In this document: in pieces, positions 19,646-28,853 of the stretch
How the letters are laid out: each line of letters starts with the position of its first letter
How positions within the stretch are numbered: position 1 is the stretch's first letter
NCBI GenBank assembly: GCA_001800315.1
Contig: MGVE01000007.1
Location: forward strand, 128,636 to 192,635
Length of the DNA stretch: 64,000 nt
From: Elusimicrobia bacterium RIFOXYA2_FULL_47_53
GTDB taxonomy: Bacteria; Elusimicrobiota; Endomicrobiia; Endomicrobiales; XYA2-FULL-47-53
Direction: 5' to 3'
Program-made: the position numbers and the translations under genes
Notes under the pieces: generated by a model
The model's database searches: none
What the model saw: only the letters and a program-made list of their open reading frames with translations
Told to the model about the DNA's origin: nothing

Positions 19646-20533
19646 TTATTTTGACTTTATTCCGGCCTGTCTGAGTATCTCGGGAATATGCTCTTCCATG
19701 CCTATGGCCATGATGTGAACTCCGTCAGCAATTCCCCTCAGACGGCTGATAGTTTCAGCGCAGATTTTTATGCCCTCAGCAAGCTGGTCGGGCGCGCGCT
19801 CTATGCGGTCCACCGTTGCCTGGGGAATGTTCACGCCCGGCAGGCCCAGAAGAAATTTCACAAACTTAGCCGACTTTAAAAGAGCCACTCCCGGCAGGAT
19901 TCTTACTTTTTGGGCGCCCGTCACGGGCCTTACTTTTCCAAGGAAATCCTCATATTGCGAAACATCAAATATCGGCTGGGTCTGGAAGAAAACAGCCCCC
20001 GCGTTTATTTTTTTCTCAAGCATCATAATCTGCAGTTCAACAGGGTTCGCGGTCGGATTTACCACGGCTCCGAGGCAAAAACTCGGGGTTCCCGAGAGAT
20101 TTTTACCGGCAAGATCCGTTCCCTTAATTAGCATTCCGGCCGCCGTAAGAAGCTGTACCGTGTCAAGATCGTAAACAGGCTTGGCGTCTTTGTATTCGCC
20201 GTTCAACGGATGGTCGCCGCTTAATATAAGTACATTCTCTATGCCGAGAGCGGACGCGCTTAACAGGTCCGACTGCAGCGCTATGCGGTTACGGTCGCGG
20301 CAGGTCATCTGCATTATAGGCTCAACGCCCATTTCCTTTATCAGCCTTGAAACCGCCATGGAACCGAGCCTCATGGAGGCGCGCTGGTTGTCTGTCACAT
20401 TGATGGCGTCCACGAAGGGCTTTAAAAAATCGGCTTTCTTTAAAAGAGCCGAGGCGTCGTTTCCCTTAGGAGGGAAAAGTTCGGCTGTCACGGAAAATCC
20501 GCCGTTTATTATCTTGTCGCGAAATATGTTCAT
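19646..20533 (-). CDS. metF: 5,10-methylenetetrahydrofolate reductase
   Basis: 295 residues of TIM-barrel MetF. Visible motifs are SVTAELFPPKG with the catalytic Glu, INVTDNQRASMR, and LILSGDHP with the flavin-contacting Asp. It reduces methylene-THF to methyl-THF. The start overlaps metV by 4 bp (ATGA). The MetV-MetF arrangement is known from acetogens and other anaerobes whose MetF draws electrons without NAD(P)H, so the partner supports a Wood-Ljungdahl type or low-potential enzyme; the rest of that pathway is not in the window. Confidence 0.93.
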   Translation of the reverse strand: MNIFRDKIINGGFSVTAELFPPKGNDASALLKKADFLKPFVDAINVTDNQRASMRLGSMAVSRLIKEMGVEPIMQMTCRDRNRIALQSDLLSASALGIENVLILSGDHPLNGEYKDAKPVYDLDTVQLLTAAGMLIKGTDLAGKNLSGTPSFCLGAVVNPTANPVELQIMMLEKKINAGAVFFQTQPIFDVSQYEDFLGKVRPVTGAQKVRILPGVALLKSAKFVKFLLGLPGVNIPQATVDRIERAPDQLAEGIKICAETISRLRGIADGVHIMAIGMEEHIPEILRQAGIKSK

Positions 20534-21156
20534 AAAGTTGTTTTCTTGTGCCTGCCTATATTTTTGGGTTTAATAAAAGACCTCGGAGGCATATAGTCTT
20601 TCAAAATACCCTTGCCCTTTGTTTTTTCCAGTATCAGGGCCCAGGCGCAATCGCTGTCGGGGTCGGCCTCGCATTTGCCGTTTACCGCTCCGCCGCAGGG
20701 GCCGTTTATAAGGCTTTTCGCGCACCTGGTTATGGGACAAATTCCTCCGGTTCCGGCCAGCATGCAGCTGCCGCAAAGAGCACAGTACTCGTGATAAATG
20801 CCAATCCTTTCAACGGTGCCGGTAAAAACCGGGTCAAGCGCCGGCACAAGCGGCGCCGATGTAACCTTTTCCACGGACTGGACGCCGGCGCCGCAGCCGA
20901 GAATAAGAAAAACTCCCGCGGAAACATTTTTCAGGTCCCTTTTTGCGACACGAATATCACAGGGGGTATCAAGGACCGCCGAACCCGAAACTTTTTTACC
21001 GGCTTTTTTCAGTTCCTCGGAAATCTTTTTTACGGCTTCTTCTCCGCCGGTCTGGCATTTCGTGGCGCAGGCGGCGCAGCCGACTATGAAAACATTATCG
21101 TAATCTTTCAGGGAATCAAGGATTTCGGGAAGTGGTTTCTGAACGGTTATTATCAT
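20530..21156 (-). CDS. MetV-like zinc/Fe-S partner of MetF
   Basis: 208 residues, Cys-rich: VGCAACATKCQTGG near residue 26, then CALCGSCML, GGICPITRCAKSLINGPCGG and GKCEADPDSDCAW toward the C-terminus. This pattern is that of the methylene-THF reductase C-terminal family (MetV). In characterised acetogen enzymes MetV supports electron transfer to MetF. The coupling with metF by a 4-bp overlap indicates a stoichiometric complex. Confidence 0.87.
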   Translation of the reverse strand: MIITVQKPLPEILDSLKDYDNVFIVGCAACATKCQTGGEEAVKKISEELKKAGKKVSGSAVLDTPCDIRVAKRDLKNVSAGVFLILGCGAGVQSVEKVTSAPLVPALDPVFTGTVERIGIYHEYCALCGSCMLAGTGGICPITRCAKSLINGPCGGAVNGKCEADPDSDCAWALILEKTKGKGILKDYMPPRSFIKPKNIGRHKKTTL

Positions 21157-21159
21157 ATA

Positions 21160-21723
21160 TTAGGTTATCTTTGAAATGGCTTTTTCAACGCCGAGCGACA
21201 AAACCGAGTGGATTAAATCGGCGCTCCTGTCAATCATCGCAAGCGCGTCTTTTCTTTCCAAAGCGGAGAAATCCGAAAGCACGAAATCGGCGGGATCAGT
21301 TTTCTCGGGCAGGGGCCCCATGCCGAGCCTTAAGCGGGCGAATTCGCTTGTGCCGATATGTTCAATTATGGAGGAGAGGCCGTTATGCCCGCCCGCGGAT
21401 CCGCCGGTTCTCAAACGCATTTTTCCCAAAGGCAGAGCGAAATCGTCCACAACGACAAGCAGTTCATCGTGCTTAATTTTCAAATAACTCATCAGGCCCT
21501 TCACGGCCTGGCCGGAGTTATTCATAAAATTCTGCGGTTTCAAAAGCACAGCCTTGCTTTCGCCGTCTAAGCGGGCTATAAGCCCGGAGGAATCCCAGCT
21601 CTTCCAGGAGAGAGAGTTTTTTTCGGCGAATCTGTCCAGCGCGTCAAACCCCAGGTTATGCCTGGTTCCGCCGTACTTTGCGCCCGGATTTCCCAGCCCA
21701 GCTATCAGTTTAATTGCCGGCAT
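21160..21723 (-). CDS. pth: Peptidyl-tRNA hydrolase
   Basis: 187 residues with the Pth signature: LIAGLGNPGAKYGGTRHNLG at the start (catalytic His in TRHNLG), NNSGQAV, and GGSAGGHNGLSSII. It recycles peptidyl-tRNA. Sits between rplY and metV, as often seen next to the L25 gene. Confidence 0.96.
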   Translation of the reverse strand: MPAIKLIAGLGNPGAKYGGTRHNLGFDALDRFAEKNSLSWKSWDSSGLIARLDGESKAVLLKPQNFMNNSGQAVKGLMSYLKIKHDELLVVVDDFALPLGKMRLRTGGSAGGHNGLSSIIEHIGTSEFARLRLGMGPLPEKTDPADFVLSDFSALERKDALAMIDRSADLIHSVLSLGVEKAISKIT

Positions 21724-21748
21724 ATTTTATATCACTAAACTTATGAGG

Positions 21749-22462
21749 CTATTTTTTCTGCTCGGCTCCTGCGGCAGGCGCGGCTTTTTTATCCGCTCCG
21801 GCTGCTGGCGCGGCGCCCTCTTCCTTGTCTTTCTTGCCCTTGGCTATTACTTCCGGCTCGGCCGTGGCGGCTGCAGCGGCGGCCGCGACTGGAGTTTCCT
21901 CAAGCTCGGTGGGAGCGACGATGTTGACAATGATTGAAGCGGGATCCGAAATAAACTCCAGGCCTTCGGTTATTGGAAGGTCTCTTACGGCAATGGCGTG
22001 GTTAATATCCAGTTTGGAAACATCCACGACGATATGCTGGGGAATATCCGTTGGCAGGCAGCGGACTTTAACCTCGCGGAGTATATGCTCAAGAACGCCT
22101 CCTCCGATTTTAACTCCGGGCGCCTCGCCCTCAATCTTAAGATGGACGCTGACCTCAATCTTCTTCTTAAGCGAAACTCCCTGAAAGTCAATGTGAATGG
22201 GCTTCTCGGTTATAATGTGGTTCTGGATCTCCTTAATAATGACCATTTTGTTCTGGCCGGCGATATTAAGGTTGATAAGAGCGTTGCTGCCCATTCCGCC
22301 GCCAAGAAGTTTTTCAAAGTTCTTGGTATCAACGAAAATAGATACGGGCTGCTCGCCTTCCGCGTAAAACACGGCCGGAATCTTTCCGCTCTCGCGAAGA
22401 GCTTTTAGATTGTGTTTTGTCGTTACATCCCTTTTTTCAGCTGCGATTGCAATTTCCTTCAT
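21749..22462 (-). CDS. rplY: 50S ribosomal protein L25/general stress protein Ctc
   Basis: 237 residues. The N-terminal 5S rRNA-binding domain (TTKHNLKALRESGKIPAVFY) and a C-terminal TL5 beta domain are present. A low-complexity tail of Ala, Pro, Lys and Glu follows from about residue 195. The long Ctc form binds 5S rRNA. The prs-rplY-pth order is common in bacteria. Confidence 0.95.
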   Translation of the reverse strand: MKEIAIAAEKRDVTTKHNLKALRESGKIPAVFYAEGEQPVSIFVDTKNFEKLLGGGMGSNALINLNIAGQNKMVIIKEIQNHIITEKPIHIDFQGVSLKKKIEVSVHLKIEGEAPGVKIGGGVLEHILREVKVRCLPTDIPQHIVVDVSKLDINHAIAVRDLPITEGLEFISDPASIIVNIVAPTELEETPVAAAAAAATAEPEVIAKGKKDKEEGAAPAAGADKKAAPAAGAEQKK

Positions 22463-22516
22463 TTTTACTTCCTCCCGCCACTTAGGCTCACCGCTTAAGC
22501 GGTTTTATTTTTATTA

Positions 22517-23446
22517 TCAGACAAACAATGCGCTAATAGATTCGTCATTGTGAATATTTTTTATCGCACTGGCAAGAAGAGGCGCTATGGTGAGCACCTT
22601 AACCTTGGGCGACTTGGACAGGTCCAGCGGTATAGAATCGGTGACTATGAGCTCCTCAAGCGCCGATTCCTCTATTTTCCTGCAGGCTTCTCCCGAGAGC
22701 ACGCCGTGAGAACACGCGGCCAGCACTCTTGAGGCTCCGTTTTTCTTTATGGCGTTGGCGACCTTGCAGAGAGTTCCGGCCGTATCAACGATATCGTCAA
22801 GAATTACAGCCGTCTTTCCGTTAACATCGCCGATGACATTCATTATCTCGGCCTCATTGGCCTTGGGGCGGCGTTTATCAACTATGACAAGGTCCGCGTT
22901 GAGGCGTTTGGCGAAGGCTCTGGCTCTTTCCACGCCTCCGGCATCCGGAGAAACTATGGTCAGGTCGCGCAGGTTTTTTCCTTTGAGATACTCCAGAAAA
23001 ACCGGCATGGCGTAAAGATGGTCAACGGGGATGTCAAAGAAACCCTGTATCTGTCCGGCGTGAAGGTCCATGGCAAGCAGCCTGTTTACGCCCGAAGCCA
23101 CTATGAGGTTTGCCACAAGCTTTGAGGAAATCGGAACCCTGGGTTCGGCCTTTCTGTCCTGCCGGCCGTATCCGTAGTACGGCAGCACCGCGGTAATGCG
23201 CCTCGCCGAAGAACGCCTCAGCGCGTCGCAGATTACGAGCAGTTCCATAACGCTCTCGTTGACCGGCGAGCAGGTCGGCTGGATGACGAAGCAGTCGGTG
23301 CCGCGCACATTATCCTCTATCTTGACCTGCGTCTCTCCGTCGCTGAAACGGTTTACCTTGGCGGCGCAGAGCTTTATCCCTAAATTTTTTGCTATCTCCT
23401 CTGCAAGCGCCCTGTTAGAATTCCCCGTGATGACCTGAATTTCCAT
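22517..23446 (-). CDS. prs: Ribose-phosphate pyrophosphokinase
   Basis: 309 residues of PRPP synthase. Motifs: FSDGETQVKIEDNVRG, YYGYGRQDRK (ATP site), DLHAGQIQGFFDIPVDHL and the PRPP-binding loop AVILDDIVDTAGTL. It makes PRPP for nucleotide, His and NAD synthesis. Confidence 0.98.
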   Translation of the reverse strand: MEIQVITGNSNRALAEEIAKNLGIKLCAAKVNRFSDGETQVKIEDNVRGTDCFVIQPTCSPVNESVMELLVICDALRRSSARRITAVLPYYGYGRQDRKAEPRVPISSKLVANLIVASGVNRLLAMDLHAGQIQGFFDIPVDHLYAMPVFLEYLKGKNLRDLTIVSPDAGGVERARAFAKRLNADLVIVDKRRPKANEAEIMNVIGDVNGKTAVILDDIVDTAGTLCKVANAIKKNGASRVLAACSHGVLSGEACRKIEESALEELIVTDSIPLDLSKSPKVKVLTIAPLLASAIKNIHNDESISALFV

Positions 23447-23447
23447 A

Positions 23448-24809
23448 TTAGCCTCTTTTCTTTCTTGGTTTTATTATCTGTCGCGTTCTCGCTATCGCGA
23501 GCGTGCCGGCCGGCACATCTTCCGTTATTGTGGAGCCGGCCGCTATCAGGACATTCTTCCCTATTTTAACCGGAGCCACCAGGTTCACATTTGATCCCAC
23601 AAAAGAACCGTCGCCGATATAGGTTTTATGTTTATTGACTCCGTCGTAATTGCATGTAATGGCGCCGGCGCCCACATTTATATCAACTCCCAGCTCGGTG
23701 TCGCCGATGTAGGCCAGATGGCTGACTTTAGTGCCTCTTCCCACCACGGACTTTTTGATCTCCGTGAAATTCCCTATGCGCGCGTTTTCTTTCAGCAGCG
23801 TGCCGGGCCTAATATGGGCAAAGGGGCCGATCTTAACGCCGTCACTGACCTCCGAATCATAGATGTAGGATATCCTGACTTCGCAAAAACTGCCTATCTT
23901 TGAATTTTTAATAAAAGCGTTGGGGCCGATAACCGAACCGGCGCCAATGCTGCTCGCCCCTTCAACTATCGTGCCGGGATAAATTACGCTGTCTCTTCCC
24001 ACCGTCGTTTCGGGAGAGATATAAGTGTTTGCCGGATCAAGAACCGTTACACCCTCGGCCATTATCTTTTCAAGGGCTCTTTTTCTCAGCACAGCCTCGG
24101 CCTTGGCAAGCTCAACGCGCGAGTTTACTCCGAGTATTTCTTCCACTCCGCGGATCTTATAGGCCCCCACCGGTCTTGAAAGCGCGTTAAGAATAGCTAT
24201 TGAATCCGTAAGGTAATATTCTTTTTTTGCGTTGTTATTTTTAATTTTTCCGAGCACTTTCCACAGGGCCGGGCTTTTGAAACAATAGATGCCGCTGTTA
24301 ATCTCTCTTATCCTTTTGACCGGCAGGCTGGCGTCTTTTTCTTCCACAATTTTTGCGACCTGCCCGGATGAATGCCTCAGGATCCGGCCATAACCGAAAG
24401 GATTGTCCAGCTCGGAAGACAGCACGCTCGCCTCATTGCCCTGAGCGCCGTGAAAACTTACGAACTCGCGGAGCGTTTCAGCCTTTATCAGAGGGGCGTC
24501 TCCGCACAGGACCAGGACATCTCCCTTGAAAGCCTTAAGGGTTTTCGCGGCCTGCATAAGGGCATGGCCCGAACCCAGCTGTCTGGCCTGTTCAACAAAG
24601 ACGATATTTTTTCCGGCGAACTCTTTTTTGACTTTTTCGCTGTGATGGCCCACCACAACACAGAGTTTCGCGGGCTTTAAAACTTCCAGGGCGGCCAGCA
24701 CGCGTCCGAGCATAGGAACCCCGCCTACCTTATGCAGAACTTTTGGGGTATCGGATTTCATCCTGGTGCCTTCGCCTGCCGCTAAAATTACAACCGCTAT
24801 TTTTTTCAT
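23448..24809 (-). CDS. glmU: Bifunctional GlmU (UDP-GlcNAc synthesis)
   Basis: 453 residues in two domains. Residues 1-230 are a uridylyltransferase with LAAGEGTRMKSDTPKVLHKV; residues 250-453 are a left-handed beta-helix acetyltransferase with hexapeptide repeats, and the catalytic region HLAYIGDTELGVDINVGAG plus NYDGVNKHKT. The product feeds peptidoglycan and lipid A synthesis. The gene ends 1 bp before prs starts. Confidence 0.97.
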   Translation of the reverse strand: MKKIAVVILAAGEGTRMKSDTPKVLHKVGGVPMLGRVLAALEVLKPAKLCVVVGHHSEKVKKEFAGKNIVFVEQARQLGSGHALMQAAKTLKAFKGDVLVLCGDAPLIKAETLREFVSFHGAQGNEASVLSSELDNPFGYGRILRHSSGQVAKIVEEKDASLPVKRIREINSGIYCFKSPALWKVLGKIKNNNAKKEYYLTDSIAILNALSRPVGAYKIRGVEEILGVNSRVELAKAEAVLRKRALEKIMAEGVTVLDPANTYISPETTVGRDSVIYPGTIVEGASSIGAGSVIGPNAFIKNSKIGSFCEVRISYIYDSEVSDGVKIGPFAHIRPGTLLKENARIGNFTEIKKSVVGRGTKVSHLAYIGDTELGVDINVGAGAITCNYDGVNKHKTYIGDGSFVGSNVNLVAPVKIGKNVLIAAGSTITEDVPAGTLAIARTRQIIKPRKKRG

Positions 24810-24855
24810 ATTTTTATTTTTGCCTTACAATTTTTTTCCGGACAGGTAAAACAAA

Positions 24856-24926
24856 CTCCGGGGCACGGATTCGAACCATGACAAAGGGATCCAAATTCCC
24901 TTGTGCTACCGTTACACCACCCCGGA
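24856..24926 (-). tRNA. tRNA-Gln (anticodon UUG)
   Basis: A 71-nt cloverleaf on the minus strand. The acceptor stem TCCGGGG/CCCCGGA is complete, the D stem is GTGT/GCAC, the anticodon stem AGGGA/TCCCT encloses the loop ATTTGGA giving anticodon TTG, and the T arm has GGTTCGAATCC. CCA is not encoded. It lies between glmU and spoVG, on the same strand. Confidence 0.95.
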
Positions 24927-25000
24927 ACTTAAACTGCCTGCTGATTTATTCTGTCTTTTTGGACGGTTATTTGAGCTTGTTGAAAAACAAGGCGGGAAGT

Positions 25001-25276
25001 TTAGAGCGAACCACCTTTGTCCTGCTTGAGTTTCTCTTCAAACGCAGCCAAAACTTTTTGTTCCAGAGTATGCCTGAACTCATTTGAAATAGGGTGAGCG
25101 ATATCTTTAAAAGTGCCGTCATTTTTCTTTCGCGACGGCATGCAGACCATAAGGCCTCGTTCGCCTTTGACTATCCTGATATTATGCACTACAAAAACAT
25201 CGTCAAATGTTACCGCGGCGTATGCCTTGAGCTTTTCTTCTTCTTTCGGAAAAATTCGAACCTCGGTGATGTTCAT
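25001..25276 (-). CDS. spoVG: SpoVG family regulator
   Basis: 91 residues with the SpoVG motifs MNITEVRIFP, LKAYAAVTFDDVFVVHNIRI and GLMVCMPSRKKNDGTFKDIA. SpoVG proteins bind nucleic acids; the family also occurs in non-sporulating phyla. It follows ispE by 20 bp. Confidence 0.95.
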   Translation of the reverse strand: MNITEVRIFPKEEEKLKAYAAVTFDDVFVVHNIRIVKGERGLMVCMPSRKKNDGTFKDIAHPISNEFRHTLEQKVLAAFEEKLKQDKGGSL

Positions 25277-25296
25277 AGCTCCTCCGAAAAACCATA

Positions 25297-26136
25297 TCAG
25301 ACCGTCTCCACCAGAAATATCCGGCGGCCCGGCCCGGACAAAGCTGATTTTATATTTCTTCCTTCTTCAAAGTTTTTAATTAAACCAAAGATCGTGGAGC
25401 CTGAACCCGACATCATGCCGAGGCATCCCAAACGCAAAAGTTCCCCTTTGAGCGCTTTAAGCTCAGGGAACAATGGAAAAACCGCTTCTTCAAGCCTGTT
25501 GAACATAAGCCCGCCCCAGGAGGCCGGGCCTAAACCCTGCTCCATGAGGTTTTGTATTCTATTAATTTTTTGTTTTTTTGTCAATGGGAGGCTCAGCTTA
25601 GAGTAGGCGAGAGCCGTTGAAACCGGGAAGCCCGGGTATATTAAAATATAGCTGGCAGGGGCGGTACGGTTTATTTTATGGAGCTTTTCCCCAACGCCCG
25701 AAGCCGCGCAGGTTCCCCCGGAAAGAAAAAACGGAACATCGGCCCCCAGGGAAAGGGCTATTTTTGAGATTTCCTTCTTTGAGACGCTCAGCTTCCACAG
25801 CTTCGCCAGGCCTTTGAGGACAGCGGCCGCGTCCGAGGAACCGCCGCCAAGCCCGGCCCCCATGGGAATATTTTTTTCCAGGTGAATATCGGCGCCCAGG
25901 GATTTGCCGCTCGCCCTTAAAAGTGCCGAGGCGGCCCTGTAAACAATGTTTCTTTCATCCACAGGCAGAGACTTGTCGCTGCAGGTAAGGTTTATGCCGC
26001 CGCTTCTGATTTTAAGCTTTATTTTGTCATAGAGGCTGACGGTCTGAAAAACAGTCTCAAGCGTGTGGTAGCCGTCAGGCCTTTTTCCGGTAATTTCCAG
26101 GAAGAGATTGAGTTTTGCCGGCGCGAGAAGTTCCAT
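25297..26136 (-). CDS. ispE: 4-diphosphocytidyl-2-C-methyl-D-erythritol kinase
   Basis: 279 residues of GHMP kinase. Motifs: LAPAKLNLFLEITGKRPDGYH at the start, the ATP loop PMGAGLGGGSSDAAA, and MMSGSGSTIFG near the C-terminus. It is the fourth step of the non-mevalonate isoprenoid pathway. The gene follows the TPR gene by 2 bp and precedes spoVG. Confidence 0.96.
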   Translation of the reverse strand: MELLAPAKLNLFLEITGKRPDGYHTLETVFQTVSLYDKIKLKIRSGGINLTCSDKSLPVDERNIVYRAASALLRASGKSLGADIHLEKNIPMGAGLGGGSSDAAAVLKGLAKLWKLSVSKKEISKIALSLGADVPFFLSGGTCAASGVGEKLHKINRTAPASYILIYPGFPVSTALAYSKLSLPLTKKQKINRIQNLMEQGLGPASWGGLMFNRLEEAVFPLFPELKALKGELLRLGCLGMMSGSGSTIFGLIKNFEEGRNIKSALSGPGRRIFLVETV

Positions 26137-26138
26137 AG

Positions 26139-28289
26139 TTAATCTTCCAGTGCGAAAACGGATTTATCAATCCTGGTGTTGACCGAGGCGTCTTTAAGCT
26201 CAATTAGAGCTTCCAGCCCCAGCTTGAAAATCCGGATATTCACTTTTGACGGGATATAAAGCCCCTCTACAAGCGCGTGGCCGGAAAATTGCACGGAAAG
26301 CTCGTTGCCGGAAACAAAACGGGAAACGGTGCCGGTATGGGAATCTATTTCAAGTTCTTTGCCGGCAAGTTTGTAATAGAATATGCTGCCGCGCCTTTCG
26401 GTCTTTACATCCGGCGAATCAAACTGCTTTAAAACGGATGCGTTGAGAAAATTGCCCACCTGATTTGCGGCAAGGCTGCCGTACACATAGGGATCAACAG
26501 CCATAGCTCTGGGATAAAATTTAAGTCCGCCGTTTTCTATTATAACAAGCGAAGGGGCCATAAAATTTCCGAGGATATCAACTCTCCACATGCCCGGCCT
26601 TAAATAGCTGAAATGCCCGAACGACCTGTAATTATATTCGCGGCTTTTGGCTGAAATCAAAACCGATGCCTTAATGGAAGAAATCTGCAGCAGGTTCCCC
26701 TCGGCTCTCTTTAATACTTTCCTCTGAATCGTGCTCGGCAAAACCAGTTTCTCCAGGCCGCGGAGCTTGTTTTTAAGCGAGCCGCTCCTGCCCGGGAGAG
26801 AAACCGCTTTGGAGTATGCGTCCCAGGCTCCCGCCTGATCTCCGGATTTTAAATACGCGTCGCCCAGATGCTCAAGGATAACCGGGTCATTTATTTTTGC
26901 CGCCGCGAAGGAAAGTTTTTCAACAGCCTTGTCAAATTCCCCCTTGCGGAAATACAGCCAGCCCAGGGAATCTATGAAGGCCGGATTCTCCGGCTCAATG
27001 CCAATGGCCAGCAGGATGTATTTTTCCGCGTCGTCAAGATTAATATTCCTGTCGGCGTAGGAGTAACCGAGATAGTTGAGCGCCGCCGCGTTCTTCGGGT
27101 TTAACTCTATGGTTTTTTTTAAAACGGGCTCGGCTTTGGGGAAATTGCCGGACTGGTCGTACATTACCCCCATATTAAAATACACCTCTTCAAATTTCGG
27201 GCTAATCTCAATGGCGCGCAGAAAATGTTTCTCGGATTTCGCGTATTTCTTTGTGTCCATGTAAGCCAGCGCCAGAAGATAATGGGAGCTCGCGCTGTCC
27301 GGCTCCAGTTCGGCCACCCTGATGAGGCACTTGAGGGCCTTTGTGTGCTCTTTCATCATGGAATAATAATAACCGAGCCTGGCGAGTACACCGGAATTCT
27401 CTTCCTGCTTTCTTAAATACTCAAAATACGCAGCCGCGGAAACCCAGTCCTTGCGCTGTTCTGCGAGAAGGCCGAGCCAGAAATTTACGCCCTGATCCTT
27501 AGGGTTTAAACCATAAGCCCTGCGGTAGGCCGCCTCGGCCGCGCTGTAATCCTTGAGCCTGTAATAAAGGCCCGCGAGATAACTCAGCAGAGTGAAATTT
27601 TCGCGATCGTATTCAACGGCTTTTTCGTAGTTTCTTACGGCCGAATCAAACTCGCGCCTGTTCTCGTAAATCTGGGCCAGCGCGAGCCTTGCTTCCGTCA
27701 TATCCGGTTTTATAGAAAGCGCTTTCTCAAGCGAAACAATGGCTTCTTCGTAATTGCCCGACTTTTCCTGCGCAATGCCGATCTGATAAAAACCCTCCGG
27801 TATTTCGGGCTCGTTCTTCATGAACTTGCGCCAGAGCTTGACCGATTCCTGCGGGTCTTCGGAAAGATTATAAGCGGCGAGATAAACCGTGGCGGTCTCG
27901 TTGTCGGGGTCAAGCGAGAGAGTTTTTTCCCATGACTCTTTGGCCTTGCGGCTGTCGCCGGCCATCAGATAAAAGCTTCCCAGAAACAGATGCGTCTGCG
28001 GGTTCTCGGGATCGGCGTTTAAGAATTTTCGCGCGGCATCAAAGGCCTTTTGCCTGTCTCCGGACTGCAAATACAGAAGCGCGAGGTCTTTTAAAACCGA
28101 AACGGCCCCGCTGTCCAGGTTTAAAACATGTTCGTAGGCCTGACGGGCAAGCATGGAATTGCCCGAGCGGTTGGCAAGAAGCCCAAGCACATAGGACTGA
28201 TAAGCCTCATTTGGCGCGCAGAAAACCGCCGGCGGCAAAATCAGCGCGGCAATTAAAATCAATATTTTTTTTGTCATAATGTTTTTCAC
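26139..28289 (-). CDS. TPR protein with LolA-like C-terminal domain
   Basis: 716 residues. A signal peptide (KKILILIAALILPPAVFC) is followed by about fourteen tetratricopeptide repeats up to roughly residue 500, recognisable by the A-x-x-x-L-G/Y and P-D/N periodicity. The last 200 residues look like the LolA/LolB or DUF4292 fold (SSIKASVLISAKSREYNYRS; WRVDILGNF; YKLAGKELEIDSHTG). It may handle lipoproteins or outer-membrane assembly in the periplasm; this is inference. The start is either the GTG at 28289, next to AAGGA and overlapping the rimI stop, or the ATG four codons later. Confidence 0.82.
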   Translation of the reverse strand: MKNIMTKKILILIAALILPPAVFCAPNEAYQSYVLGLLANRSGNSMLARQAYEHVLNLDSGAVSVLKDLALLYLQSGDRQKAFDAARKFLNADPENPQTHLFLGSFYLMAGDSRKAKESWEKTLSLDPDNETATVYLAAYNLSEDPQESVKLWRKFMKNEPEIPEGFYQIGIAQEKSGNYEEAIVSLEKALSIKPDMTEARLALAQIYENRREFDSAVRNYEKAVEYDRENFTLLSYLAGLYYRLKDYSAAEAAYRRAYGLNPKDQGVNFWLGLLAEQRKDWVSAAAYFEYLRKQEENSGVLARLGYYYSMMKEHTKALKCLIRVAELEPDSASSHYLLALAYMDTKKYAKSEKHFLRAIEISPKFEEVYFNMGVMYDQSGNFPKAEPVLKKTIELNPKNAAALNYLGYSYADRNINLDDAEKYILLAIGIEPENPAFIDSLGWLYFRKGEFDKAVEKLSFAAAKINDPVILEHLGDAYLKSGDQAGAWDAYSKAVSLPGRSGSLKNKLRGLEKLVLPSTIQRKVLKRAEGNLLQISSIKASVLISAKSREYNYRSFGHFSYLRPGMWRVDILGNFMAPSLVIIENGGLKFYPRAMAVDPYVYGSLAANQVGNFLNASVLKQFDSPDVKTERRGSIFYYKLAGKELEIDSHTGTVSRFVSGNELSVQFSGHALVEGLYIPSKVNIRIFKLGLEALIELKDASVNTRIDKSVFALED

Positions 28290-28756
28290 AGGTCCTTATG
28301 CATAAGAACGGCATCTTCATCGCCATAATACTTTGGCCTTATGCCGCTTACCTCAAAACCGAATCGCCTGTAAAGGCTCTGAGCCGCGCTGTTGCTTTTT
28401 CTTACCTCAAGCAGCATTCTGGAAAGCTTGCGCCCGGCGGAGTCCTTAATCAGAAAAGACAGAAACTCCTTTCCGAGGCCTTTTGACCTTTCCGAGGGAT
28501 GAACCGCAATGTTGACCAGGTGGGCTTCGCAGTCTATGGCCCAGTAGCCGCCGTAGGCGACGAGCCTTTCGCCGGACATAGCCACAAAAAAGCGCGATAT
28601 CGCAAGGCCTATCTCGCGCTCAAACATTTCACGCGTCCATGGAACCGGAAACGAGGTTTTTTCTATTTCAAGAATATCCGAAAGATGTTCTTTGGTTAAT
28701 GGCAGAATTTTTATATCCAACGGTAAGATTTTATAATAATTTGACGGATTATTCAA
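28286..28756 (-). CDS. rimI: Ribosomal-protein-alanine acetyltransferase RimI-like
   Basis: 156 residues of GNAT fold. Acetyl-CoA binding is indicated by NIAVHPSERSKGLGKEFL, with the RimI-type start LTKEHLSDILEIEKTSFPVPWTREMF and end SLYRRFGFEVSGIRPKYY. Acts on N-termini, in the prototype on ribosomal protein S18. Overlaps the TPR gene. Confidence 0.9.
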   Translation of the reverse strand: MNNPSNYYKILPLDIKILPLTKEHLSDILEIEKTSFPVPWTREMFEREIGLAISRFFVAMSGERLVAYGGYWAIDCEAHLVNIAVHPSERSKGLGKEFLSFLIKDSAGRKLSRMLLEVRKSNSAAQSLYRRFGFEVSGIRPKYYGDEDAVLMHKDL

Positions 28757-28853
28757 CCGATTCTATCCGCGGGTGTGTTCCGCTCTCCGCGGTCAGGCCA
28801 TGCGGATGAAAATAACTCAGATGCCTTTGACGCATGAAACTTCTCTTGCCCTG

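Noticed and set aside
22486-22512. ACCGCTTAAGCGGT hairpin followed by T-rich sequence between prs and rplY
   Set aside because: The T run follows only in plus-strand reading, where no gene ends. On the minus strand, in which prs and rplY are transcribed, it lacks a T tract.
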